Assembly (NCBI GenBank): GCA_000526435.1
Contig: JAGB01000001.1
Location: 744,001-808,000, forward strand
Direction: 5' to 3'
Length of the DNA stretch: 64,000 nt
From: Caldicoprobacter oshimai DSM 21659
GTDB taxonomy: Bacteria; Bacillota; Clostridia; Caldicoprobacterales; Caldicoprobacteraceae
The position numbers and the translations under genes are program-made. The notes below the pieces were generated by a model. It was not told the origin of the DNA and did not search any database. It saw only the letters and a list, made by a program, of their open reading frames with translations. Below, piece after piece: positions 1-8,020 of this stretch (position 1 is its first letter; the number at the start of each line of letters is the position of its first letter).

Positions 1-253
1 CTCCCAAAGGAAAGATTCTACCTGTCCCAAAAAACAAATCCTCTTCCTTATAGCACGGAATGCTGTCAGAAATACCGCTGTTATCTTCGGCCAGATTTTC
101 AGCCACATACTGTTTCAAGAAGTCCAAAGTGTAACCGCCCTTTGGCTCCGGCTGCCTTTCTAATATATCAGACAAGTAAGCATAGGTTACGCCGGCTCCA
201 ATCACCAGTAACACTGCACTTACAGTTATAGTTATAATCATTTTTTTGCTCAT
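1..253 (-). CDS. N-terminal part of a membrane-anchored protein (cut by window edge)
   Basis: The minus-strand reading frame starts with ATG at 253 and is open to base 1, so at least 84 residues are present and the C-terminus lies outside the window. A GGTGGG ribosome binding site sits a few bases upstream of the ATG. The first residues are MSKKM followed by a hydrophobic run of about 20 residues (about 6-26), fitting an uncleaved signal anchor or signal peptide. The rest is charged and hydrophilic. It lies 20 bp downstream of the broken DNRLRE protein gene on the same strand and may have been co-transcribed with it. I do not recognise a family. Confidence 0.6.
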   Translation of the reverse strand, partial: MSKKMIITITVSAVLLVIGAGVTYAYLSDILERQPEPKGGYTLDFLKQYVAENLAEDNSGISDSIPCYKEEDLFFGTGRIFPLG

Positions 254-274
254 GAAATTATCCCACCTTTCTTT

Positions 275-958
275 TTATTCCCAGATTGCGTAGTATACGC
301 AGCTGCTATCATAGAAATGAGCAAAACCAAAGTAAGAATTAGGCCAGTTCACATTATATGGATTAGTATTTGCATTAGTACCACTCACCAAATTTGAAGG
401 CGATGCTCCCATTTTTTCAGCCCACTGCCCTGTATCTGTTTGATACCACCAATGAAAATCATAACAGTCTTTAGATGGGTCTCTATTATCAATATCAACA
501 ATACCGTTGCCATTCCTATCTTCATACCCCATTCGCAATACTACTCTCCATTTACCCCCACTTATATAGGATTGATAACTTGATAAGCTATTATACTTTC
601 CACTCATGTGGTTCTGCAACCATGAACTAACGCAGTTCTTAGTATATGTCCATAAATCAGCTTCATTCGAACAAGAATTTAATCCTTCTAGTGTTATGCC
701 AAAAGATAAACCCCATTCATCGTAATAATCTAATGCATAATTTGCACAGTTGAAATATGGAAATGTTTCGTATTCATATGGTCGGCTGCCGTAACCAGTA
801 AAATTAATATGAAGCTCTGGCTTATGTGGCGAAGAAGCATCGGATGAATAGAAAGTTGTCCACTGCGTCGTTCCCGATTCCGTATCATCCCTGACCATGA
901 AACCATACTTGCTATATGTCCCGTTAAACCATCTCTTTACTATGTCTGTAACGGTCAT
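275..958 (-). pseudogene. C-terminal half of DNRLRE-type surface protein, after an in-frame TGA
   Basis: This 227-residue frame is in the same frame as the ORF ending at 962, separated only by a TGA (962-964) and one codon. Its first 55 residues (VTDIVKRWFNGTY, YGFMVRD, FYSSDA, ELHINF) are the second half of a DNRLRE domain, a beta-sandwich module of secreted bacterial proteins. The remainder holds an NCANYAL motif (Cys near residue 71) and a DFHWWYQ motif (His near 168), which recall small Cys-His hydrolase-like domains at the C-terminus of clostridial surface proteins; that assignment is inference. The ATG at 958 has no good ribosome binding site and would start inside a domain, so this is best read as the tail of one longer gene. 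Confidence 0.6.
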
Positions 959-961
959 CCT

Positions 962-2007
962 TCACCAATTACCACTATCGTTGTAAGCAGTTGGAGAGGC
1001 GTATGTGGTTGTATAACTTGGTTGATTGTTCCATGTTATTGTACTGGATTCCCAATATCCCGTCACCCTGTATGCCTTGATACTTGGAGTCGCACCGCTG
1101 TATTTTTCCATCCTAAGATACGCACTTGTTACATACTCAGCAGGTATATTAGTAGGCAGGTCAAATTTTATATATGTCCTTCTTATATAATAATCACTAT
1201 CCCTGCCCGTTCTTAAATAATAATTCAAATAGTAGTTGGTATCAGGATATTTAGAACTTACATAAGAATCATATGTCGTTAAGGCGCCCGTGATCATAAC
1301 CGATGGATCAATGACTATTGGATAAGCTCTGCTTGCATCGGTTAAATAAGCCTTATCAATAGTACTTTTTATTTGATAGGCTCCATTGCTTTCCACAATA
1401 GTATATTTCACATCTTCAGTTATCACTTCGTTATTATCAATGGCAAATGGTTGTTCAATATAAAATATAGCGTTATCATCCTTATCAACAAAAACTATAC
1501 TACCATTTTCTTCTTTTACTTTTAGTCCATCCATTTTAATATTGAAATAAAACTCATTTTTACCTGTCGGTCGTTTCAGAACAATATACTCTTTTAGCCC
1601 GTATGTTTTTGATTCGTATATCAAGTCAATATCTTGATATACATCCTTATAAGCAATACAACTTTGCGCATCAACTGTATTCGATAATATTTTGCTATCA
1701 ACACTGTCAATCTTTTCCAATTTAACTGCATTTGTAGCATTGCTATCCTTCAAACCAAAAGCCAATGTTTTACCTTGATACTCCATTATTACAAAATAAT
1801 TATCAGCAGCATTATTAGAAAATCTTACAGTATATGAGTTAGAGGCATTTTTATATATATAATCCACGTCACCTATTTTTTTATTTTCCGTAATGATTGT
1901 ATTATTAATGTCTTGATAATAACCATTTTGGTCCCGGTAATGAATGTTATCAGCATAACCTACCCATTTATACGTTCTGTCAGGAAGTTGATACGTCTTT
2001 GAATTAC
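962..2007 (-). pseudogene. DNRLRE domain-containing surface protein, 5'-truncated and ended by in-frame TGA
   Basis: The frame is open from the edge of the IS element (2007) to the TGA at 962-964. A GTG at 1867 is possible, but the codons upstream (encoding LPDRTYKWVGYADNIHY and so on) look like genuine protein of the N-terminal region found before DNRLRE domains in Rhs-like and wall-associated proteins. The DNRLRE domain begins near TYDSYVSSKYPDTNY and continues past the stop into the next ORF. The 5' end, including any signal peptide, is missing: joining the flanks of the IS element does not restore a start codon. The gene therefore has two defects, loss of its 5' end and a nonsense codon. 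Confidence 0.65.
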
Positions 2008-2024
2008 AGGAATTCTGCAGAAAG

Positions 2025-2045
2025 CCTCGTCCTTGTAGGGCGGGG
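2025..2045 (+). repeat. Left-end subterminal hairpin of the IS element
   Basis: CCTCGTCC (2025-2032) can pair with GGGCGGGG (2038-2045) around a 5-base loop, using T-G wobble pairs. The right end carries nearly the same stem, with the same GGGCGGGG arm. Such hairpins are the single-stranded DNA recognition structures of IS200/IS605 TnpA. Confidence 0.7.
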
Positions 2046-2123
2046 ATGAATGCAAGGGTTGAAACTGAGAACCAAGTATGATATAATTAAACCAAATCTT
2101 GGAATTAAGAAGGTTGGTTTAGA

Positions 2124-2534
2124 ATGAATACCTACAAATCCACACGACATGCTAAATTCCTAATCAACTACCACTTTGTTTGGATACCAAAGTACAGAAA
2201 AGACTTTTTAAAAGGCCCTGAAGTAAAAAATACAGTTGAAGAAACAATCAGGGAACTATCCAAGACATACAAGTTTGATATTTTAGCACTTGAAATAATG
2301 CCTGACCATATTCATCTATTTATTTCTGCACTTCCAAGGTATTCTCCAAGCGAACTTATTAATGTTATAAAGGGCGCTACTGGCAGGAAGATAGGACAAA
2401 AGTTTCCCCAGTACAAACAAAGAGATTCTGTCTGGATAAGAGCATACTTTGTGGCAACTGCAGGTAATGTATCTGCCGAAACCGTCAAGAAGTATATAGA
2501 GAGCCAATGGAAGAAGGTAGAAAAGGATGGATAA
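2124..2534 (+). CDS. tnpA: IS200/IS605 Y1 transposase TnpA
   Basis: A 136-residue protein, normal length for the family. It has the HUH metal-binding motif as DHIHLFI (His62, His64) and the catalytic tyrosine in the C-terminal helix (about Tyr124 in VKKYIESQ). TnpA excises and inserts the element as single-stranded circles by making a 5'-phosphotyrosine link. The start has GAAGGTTGG upstream. The gene overlaps tnpB by 8 bp, indicating coupled translation. No lesion is visible, so it may be active. Confidence 0.93.
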   Translation: MNTYKSTRHAKFLINYHFVWIPKYRKDFLKGPEVKNTVEETIRELSKTYKFDILALEIMPDHIHLFISALPRYSPSELINVIKGATGRKIGQKFPQYKQRDSVWIRAYFVATAGNVSAETVKKYIESQWKKVEKDG

Positions 2535-3759
2535 GACATATATTTTGTCAGTTCCAGAAGAATATCAAGGTTTAGCGAGAGAAATTTCAATGGTATCTGG
2601 TAAAATCTACTCTAAAGCAGTAAATTTTTTTAAAAGGATACAAGCAAAAGGGATAAATGTTTCGAGAAAGACATTTGACCAGTATATGGAATGGTGGCTG
2701 CATCAAAAGAGTTTTAAACTTCACAGTCAAAGCAAACAGGCAGCATACCAGCAGTTTTGGACTGCATATCAGGCATACCTGAAAAGATTACAAAAGGCAA
2801 AGGAGAAAGGCCAAGATACATCCAAGATAAGACCACCATTCAGGAACAAGAAGTATAATAAAGTGGTTTTTAAGAAAAGCGCAATTCATTTTAAAGATGG
2901 GGACTTGATTTTGTCAAATGGGAAGGAACAAGCACCAATGGTTATAAAAGGGTGTTGTTTAAAAGGTGCTCCCAAGTATGCAGAGCTGATTTTCCATAAA
3001 GACAAGAAGAAATATTATCTTCACATTGTGGTTGAAGTAGAAGAAGGAAAAATTGAGAATACCGCAGGAGTCATGGCAATAGATCTTGGAGTAATACATC
3101 CGATGGTTTGTTTTGATGGCAGAGAAGTTTTAATCTATAATGGTGGTATTCTGAACTCAAAGATAAGATACCGCAATAAAAAACTTGGAGAATTTCAGCA
3201 AAAACTATCTAAGTGTCAGAAAGATTCAAGAAAATTCAAAGAGCTTTTGAGAGCAAAGAGGGAAGTATTGAGAAGAGTTAACAATCAAATTAGAGATGTG
3301 TTGGAAAAATACACATCTTATTTGGTGGGGTATTGTATTAAAAATGGTATAGGGACAATTGTATTAGGTGATTTGAAGGGTATAAGGAATGGGGCAAGAC
3401 ATGGGAAAGTACCGAATCAAAAAATCCATCAATGGATGTTTAGAAGAGTAGCAAGAAGGATAGAAGAGAAAGCCGAGTTTGTGGGGATAGAAGTCAAATT
3501 TATAAAAGAAAATGGGACATCACAGAGTTGTCCTGTGTGTGGTAGCAAAAACAAGCCAGAAAACAGGAACTATGAATGCAAAAGCTGTGGTTTTAGATAT
3601 CACAGGGATGGAGTGGGAGCGATAAACATATACAGAAAGTATACAGGCTCTTTAAGCCTGGTAGTAGGGCTATTGGCTTGCCCCACAGGTGTGAGGTACA
3701 CACCACACCTGTGTTGCCCTATTGAGTGGAATATCCACCCAGTAGGGAAGACGGCCTGA
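2527..3759 (+). CDS. tnpB: TnpB RNA-guided nuclease (IS605 OrfB)
   Basis: A 410-residue protein of the TnpB/IS605 OrfB family, the ancestor group of Cas12. It has an N-terminal helical/wedge region, RuvC-I with Asp186 (VMAIDLGVIHP), a four-cysteine zinc ribbon (CPVC at 335-338, CKSC at 351-354) and RuvC-III with Asp361 (YHRDGVGAINIY). RuvC-II reads IVLGDLKGI (about 278-286), with Gly281 where most members have the catalytic Glu; a nearby Glu (313, 314 or 317 in RRIEEKAEF) may substitute. It is expected to cut DNA next to a TAM using a guide RNA made from the right end of the element. The C-terminal 35 residues after the RuvC domain are coded within the sequence that should also form the guide-RNA scaffold. 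Confidence 0.93.
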   Translation: MDKTYILSVPEEYQGLAREISMVSGKIYSKAVNFFKRIQAKGINVSRKTFDQYMEWWLHQKSFKLHSQSKQAAYQQFWTAYQAYLKRLQKAKEKGQDTSKIRPPFRNKKYNKVVFKKSAIHFKDGDLILSNGKEQAPMVIKGCCLKGAPKYAELIFHKDKKKYYLHIVVEVEEGKIENTAGVMAIDLGVIHPMVCFDGREVLIYNGGILNSKIRYRNKKLGEFQQKLSKCQKDSRKFKELLRAKREVLRRVNNQIRDVLEKYTSYLVGYCIKNGIGTIVLGDLKGIRNGARHGKVPNQKIHQWMFRRVARRIEEKAEFVGIEVKFIKENGTSQSCPVCGSKNKPENRNYECKSCGFRYHRDGVGAINIYRKYTGSLSLVVGLLACPTGVRYTPHLCCPIEWNIHPVGKTA

Positions 3760-3779
3760 AATTCGGAGCTGTCAAGAAT

Positions 3780-3801
3780 CCTCGCCCCTTCCAGGGCGGG
3801 G
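3780..3801 (+). repeat. Right-end hairpin of the IS element, probable 3' end of the guide-RNA scaffold
   Basis: CCTCGCCC (3780-3787) pairs with GGGCGGGG (3794-3801) around a 6-base loop. In this family the region from the end of tnpB through the right end is transcribed as the reRNA (omegaRNA), and the guide is the flanking sequence immediately outside the element, here beginning about 3811. The RNA itself is inferred. Confidence 0.65.
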
Positions 3802-3828
3802 AGAAGTCAAAGCACTGAAAACTCCATA

Positions 3829-3858
3829 TTGCGTGGCTGCATAAATATGCTTTATAAT
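3829..3858 (+). promoter_or_regulatory. Probable sigma-A promoter of putP
   Basis: TTGCGT (3829-3834), an 18-base spacer and a perfect TATAAT (3853-3858) lie 55 bp upstream of the putP ATG. The promoter is just outside the proposed right end of the IS element (3810), so the insertion left it intact. Confidence 0.6.
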
Positions 3859-3913
3859 GTATTCATTGTGTACACCTACGTAAAATCCATAAACAATCAG
3901 GAGTGATGGTAGC

Positions 3914-5476
3914 ATGGATATGGACAAGCTTCAGATCATAATCGCAATGGTAATCTATATCTCAGCGGTTATTGGCATAGGAGTCTATTACGCAAAGCGC
4001 GCAAACGAGAGCAGCCACAACTACCTCATAGGCGGCAGGTCCCTGGGACCGTGGGTCACCGCCATGGCTGCCGAGGCTTCCGACATGAGCGGATGGCTGC
4101 TCATGGGACTCCCGGGAATTGCCTACTGGTCGGGCTTGGGAGAAGCGTTTTGGACGGCATTAGGACTGTGTATAGGCACCTATTTGAACTGGCTGCTTGT
4201 GGCAAAGAGGCTGCGCATATATTCCCACATTGCTGGAGATGCAATAACCATTCCCGACTTTTTAAGCAACAGGTTCAAGGAAGATAAAAAGGTGATAATG
4301 ACCATCGCAGCCATTTTCATACTGGTCTTTTTTAGCATCTATGCCGCAAGCTGCTTTGTAGCCGTCGGAAAGCTCTTCAGCATGCTGTTTGGAAGCAGGT
4401 ACGTCTATAGCATGATTGTGGGGGCTGTGTTTGTAGTTTCATACACATTTATAGGAGGATTTCTGGCAGAAAGTGCATCGGATTTCATGCAGGGAGTAAT
4501 AATGTTCTTTGCTCTTACCGTTGTCCTGGTATCTGGCATCTTTGTGGCAGGAGGGATTTCTTCGGTAATTGAAAAAGCAAAAGCCATCCCCGGCTTCTTT
4601 GACATATTTTCAATCGCGCAGCCAAAGATTATAGATGGAGTACAGCAAATTGAAAACGGCAAGCCTGTATTCGGAGAACCAGCTAAATACGATTGGCTAT
4701 CGATAATATCCATCCTTTCCTGGGGATTGGGCTACTTCGGCATGCCTCAAGTGCTGGTAAAGTTCATGGCAATCAACAAATCAAGCAACATCAAATTCTC
4801 GAGAAGGATTGCAACCGTTTGGGTTATAATCTCGCTGGCAGCAGCGGTTATCATAGGCATAACGGGCAGAATACTCTATCCCAGTGCATTCCTCACTCAA
4901 AGTGTATCGGAGAACATATTTATTTTAATGTCAACCAAATTCTTTATTCCAATATTTGCCGGAATCGTCCTGGCAGGGATACTTGCAGCAACCATCAGCT
5001 CAGCCGATTCCTACCTGCTCATAGCCGCTTCGTCGTTTTCAAAAAACATATTCCAGGGTATCCTCAAAAAAGAAGCGGATGACAGGACTGTATTGCGCAT
5101 GACAAGGCTAACACTGCTTGTTATCTCCGTAATAGCAATGATCATCGCCCTTGACGAAAACAGCATCATATTCAGAGTTGTATCCTTTGCATGGGCAGGC
5201 TTTGGCGCAACCTTCGGGCCAATCATACTGTTTTCGCTGTTCTGGGAGAGAACCACCAGGGCAGGAGCCATCGCCGGAATGGTTTCTGGCGGTGCGACGG
5301 TGTTCATATGAAAACTGTTTCTTAGCCCCTTGGGAGGAATCTTCAAAATATACGAGCTGCTTCCTGCATTTGTTATATCCTGCGTGGCCATTGTGGTGGT
5401 ATCGCTGCTAACCAAAGAACCGCCTGAGGAAGTGAAAGAGGAGTTTAGGCTGGTCAAAAAATATAAGGCAGTCTAA
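3914..5476 (+). pseudogene. putP: Sodium/proline symporter PutP, interrupted by in-frame TGA
   Basis: Sodium:solute symporter (SSS) family, PutP branch: it imports proline with Na+ across the inner membrane through about 12-13 helices. The start ATG at 3914 follows CAGGAGTGATGG. Family features include the SGWLLMGLPG and LAGILAATISSADSYLL segments. The frame stops at TGA 5309-5311 after residue 465 (GGATVFI), where homologues have Trp (FIWK). The same frame then continues without a gap through KLFLSPLGGIFKIYELLPA and a last membrane helix to a TAA at 5474-5476, giving about 519 codons, the normal length. A single TGG to TGA change explains the break. It could be a recent null allele, a sequence error, or read-through; a 465-residue product would lack the last helix. 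Confidence 0.75.
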
Positions 5477-5505
5477 TACAAGCTGCCTTATATTTTTTAT
5501 TTTTT
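5461..5505 (+). terminator. Terminator of putP
   Basis: ATATAAGGCAG (5461-5471) pairs with CTGCCTTATAT (5483-5493), followed by a T-rich run to 5505. The hairpin overlaps the distal putP stop codon (5474-5476), not the internal TGA, which supports the longer frame as the original gene. Confidence 0.75.
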
Positions 5506-5550
5506 AGATACCTTATATCTTCCCAGTATAATCATTGCTTTTATTATCCT

Positions 5551-8013
5551 TTAATCCTTATAATTCCTATACGCCGCGCACACCTCGTTGTCCATGAGCA
5601 CCAGCAAAGCCGCCTCTCCTGCCCCATTTCTTTCGGTTATGGCAATGGATTCGGTGCTTACCCTGGTCACCGTGCCATCCTTCTGCTGCAGGATGATTTC
5701 ATAGGGCTCCTTAACGTAGAAGGCAGCAACCAGATATCGGCCGTTGGATTTATTCTTGGCAAACCGGATGGTTCTAAAGCCAACACCACCACGCCCCTGG
5801 GGCTGGTAATCCACCAGAAGGGTTCGCTTGACGAATCCCCTGTCGGTGACCACCACAATCTCGCCTTCGTCATCCACCTCGCTAGCAAAGATCACCTCAT
5901 CGTCCTCTTTAAGCCTTATAGCCTTAACCCCCTTGGCAGTCCTACCCACACTTGGCACTTCATCCCCGTGGAAACGGATGCTCATCCCTTCCCTGGTGAT
6001 AAGCATCACATCTCTATCTCCGCGAGTCAGTTCGACTGCCACCACCTTGTCTCCCTCATTGAGCCCGCAGGCCTGTATCTTGGTCTTTTTGGCATTGTAC
6101 TCGATAAGGGGTGTCCTCTTTATCATGCCCATAGCTGTATAGAACTGAATGTATTGATCTTCCGCAAACTCTTTTACAGAGAGTACAGCCACCGGCCTTT
6201 CACCGCCCTCAAGGGAATTGACCAGTGTATACAGCGGCACGCCCCTGTCACGCCATTTCCCTTCCGGAATGTCGTTGCAGGCCAGAGTGTAACAGTTACC
6301 TACATCTGTAAAAATAAGCACTTTGTGGTCGGTGGCCGACTCAACCACAAACTCTATATAATCTCCGTCACCGGTTTCGACACTTTCGACGTCGCGGCTG
6401 GAACGGCTGTACGATTTGGCCGGAACCCTCTTTATATACTGGTTATGAGAAAGGGTGATAACGGCATCCTCGACGTATATCAAGTCCTCGACACTTATCT
6501 CGGCTTCCTTGACGTCTTCAATTATCTTTGTCCTCCGAGGGTCAGCATACTTTTCCTTTATCTCAAGCAGTTCTTGCTTGATGACATTTATTAAAGCCTG
6601 CTCCGATGAGAGTATGTTCTCCAACCGCCGTATCTGCCTGGTCAAGTCCTCATACTCCTTCTTGAGGTTTGATATCTCAAGACCTGTGAGCTTTTGAAGC
6701 CTCATGTCCAGTATGGCCTGGGCCTGAACGTCGGTCAAATTGAACTTATCCATCAGCCTTTGTTTTGCCTTGCCGGGATTTTCAGATGAACGGATAATGG
6801 CTATCACCTCGTCTATGTTCTGTATTGCCACCATGAGCCCTTCCAGGATATGTTGCCGTGCCTTGGCCTTATCCAATTCGTACCTGGTGCGGCGGGTGAC
6901 CACATCCTTCTGATGGCGAATGTAGTAATCTATAATTGCTTTAAGCCCCAGCTGCTGCGGCTTTCCATCGGCAATGACAACCATATTAATCCCAAACGAG
7001 ACTTGCAGATCGGAATATTTATACAGATAATTGAGGATCTTTTCTGGGTCAGCATCCTTTTTAAGCTCAATGACGGCGCGTATGCCCTGCCTATCCGACT
7101 CGTCGCGAATGTCGGCTATACCGGTTAGTATCCCTTTTTTCTCCTCGCTCAAATTCAAAATCTTTTCAAGCAGCGCCGCTTTGTTAACCTGATAAGGCAG
7201 CTCCTTTATCACCAGCAGCTTCTTTCCTCCGGGAGCATCCTCTACCTCTACCCTGGCTCTCAAAAAAATCCTGCCGTGCCCGGTTTCATATGCCTTTTTT
7301 ATCTCATCCTGGCCTATTATAATCCCTCCGGTGGGGAAATCCGGCCCCGGCATGATTTTGAGCAGCTCATCCAGCGAAATATCGGGGTTTTCCATCTGAG
7401 CTATCACCGCATCTATGGCCTCACCCAAATTATGAGGAGGAATATTCGTCGCCATGCCCACGGCGATGCCCGAAGCGCCGTTGACCAGCACATTGGGAAA
7501 TCTCCCCGGAAGCATATCAGGCTCCTTTAGGGTATCATCAAAGTTCAAGCTGAACTTGACGGTGTCCTTATCGATGTCCCTCAGCATCTCCATTGCCAAA
7601 GGCGTGAGGCGTGCCTCGGTATACCGCATGGCGGCAGCCGTATCCCCGTCTATGGAGCCAAAGTTGCCGTATCCATCCACCAGCAACGCCCTCATGTTGA
7701 AATCCTGCGCCATCCTCACCATCGCCTCATAAACCGATGCATCGCCGTGAGGGTGGTATTTACCTAGGGTATCGCCCACGATTCTGGCCGACTTACGGTG
7801 CGGCTTATCAGGTGTGAGGCCCAGCTCGTACATGGTATAAAGTATCCTCCGCTGCACCGGCTTAAGTCCATCCTCCACCCTGGGCAGTGCCCGATCCATA
7901 ATCACGTACTCGGCATACGGGATGATGGACTCGTGCATGACTTCTTCCAGGGGTTTTTGAATCACGTTGTCCTGATTCTGCATAAATTCGTTATCCATCC
8001 TTTTCGACGCCAT
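5551..8013 (-). CDS. parC: Type IIA DNA topoisomerase subunit A (ParC/GyrA-like)
   Basis: An 820-residue DNA breakage-rejoining subunit. Catalytic Tyr131 follows Arg130 in [11 protein letters not shown]; the helix-turn-helix reads [19 protein letters not shown]. The C-terminal pinwheel domain (about 500-815) has repeated beta-blade motifs. In place of the GyrA box (consensus QRRGGKG) it has QGRGGVG, so it may not wrap DNA as strongly as gyrase and is more likely a topoisomerase IV; the alternative is a second gyrase. At the quinolone-determining positions it has Ala92 and Ser93 (E. coli Ser83 and Ala84) and Glu96 (Asp87). It lies 7 bp downstream of the subunit B gene, in one operon under the LexA-box promoter. 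Confidence 0.88.
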   Translation of the reverse strand: MASKRMDNEFMQNQDNVIQKPLEEVMHESIIPYAEYVIMDRALPRVEDGLKPVQRRILYTMYELGLTPDKPHRKSARIVGDTLGKYHPHGDASVYEAMVRMAQDFNMRALLVDGYGNFGSIDGDTAAAMRYTEARLTPLAMEMLRDIDKDTVKFSLNFDDTLKEPDMLPGRFPNVLVNGASGIAVGMATNIPPHNLGEAIDAVIAQMENPDISLDELLKIMPGPDFPTGGIIIGQDEIKKAYETGHGRIFLRARVEVEDAPGGKKLLVIKELPYQVNKAALLEKILNLSEEKKGILTGIADIRDESDRQGIRAVIELKKDADPEKILNYLYKYSDLQVSFGINMVVIADGKPQQLGLKAIIDYYIRHQKDVVTRRTRYELDKAKARQHILEGLMVAIQNIDEVIAIIRSSENPGKAKQRLMDKFNLTDVQAQAILDMRLQKLTGLEISNLKKEYEDLTRQIRRLENILSSEQALINVIKQELLEIKEKYADPRRTKIIEDVKEAEISVEDLIYVEDAVITLSHNQYIKRVPAKSYSRSSRDVESVETGDGDYIEFVVESATDHKVLIFTDVGNCYTLACNDIPEGKWRDRGVPLYTLVNSLEGGERPVAVLSVKEFAEDQYIQFYTAMGMIKRTPLIEYNAKKTKIQACGLNEGDKVVAVELTRGDRDVMLITREGMSIRFHGDEVPSVGRTAKGVKAIRLKEDDEVIFASEVDDEGEIVVVTDRGFVKRTLLVDYQPQGRGGVGFRTIRFAKNKSNGRYLVAAFYVKEPYEIILQQKDGTVTRVSTESIAITERNGAGEAALLVLMDNEVCAAYRNYKD

Positions 8014-8020
8014 GCCTCAA

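Larger units (their letters stand above)
2008..3810 (+). mobile_element. IS200/IS605-family element, IS608-like (tnpA + tnpB)
   Basis: The element carries a Y1 tyrosine transposase (tnpA) overlapping tnpB, with imperfect hairpins near both ends (2025-2045 and 3780-3801) and no terminal inverted repeats, as expected for this family. Ends are proposed by analogy with IS608: TTAC at 2004-2007 lies 17 bases before the left hairpin, and TCAA at 3807-3810 lies 5 bases after the right hairpin. These ends are inference and could be off by some bases. The element abuts a truncated surface-protein gene on the left and the putP promoter on the right. Confidence 0.75.

Noticed and set aside
962-5311. Reassignment of TGA to Trp in this genome
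   Set aside because: tnpB, spoIIP and alr end in TGA at the expected places, and normal genes use TGG throughout, so a changed code is not supported.
5290-5340. Selenocysteine insertion at the putP TGA
   Set aside because: The position is Trp in homologues, not Cys, and no clear SECIS-like hairpin follows the codon.
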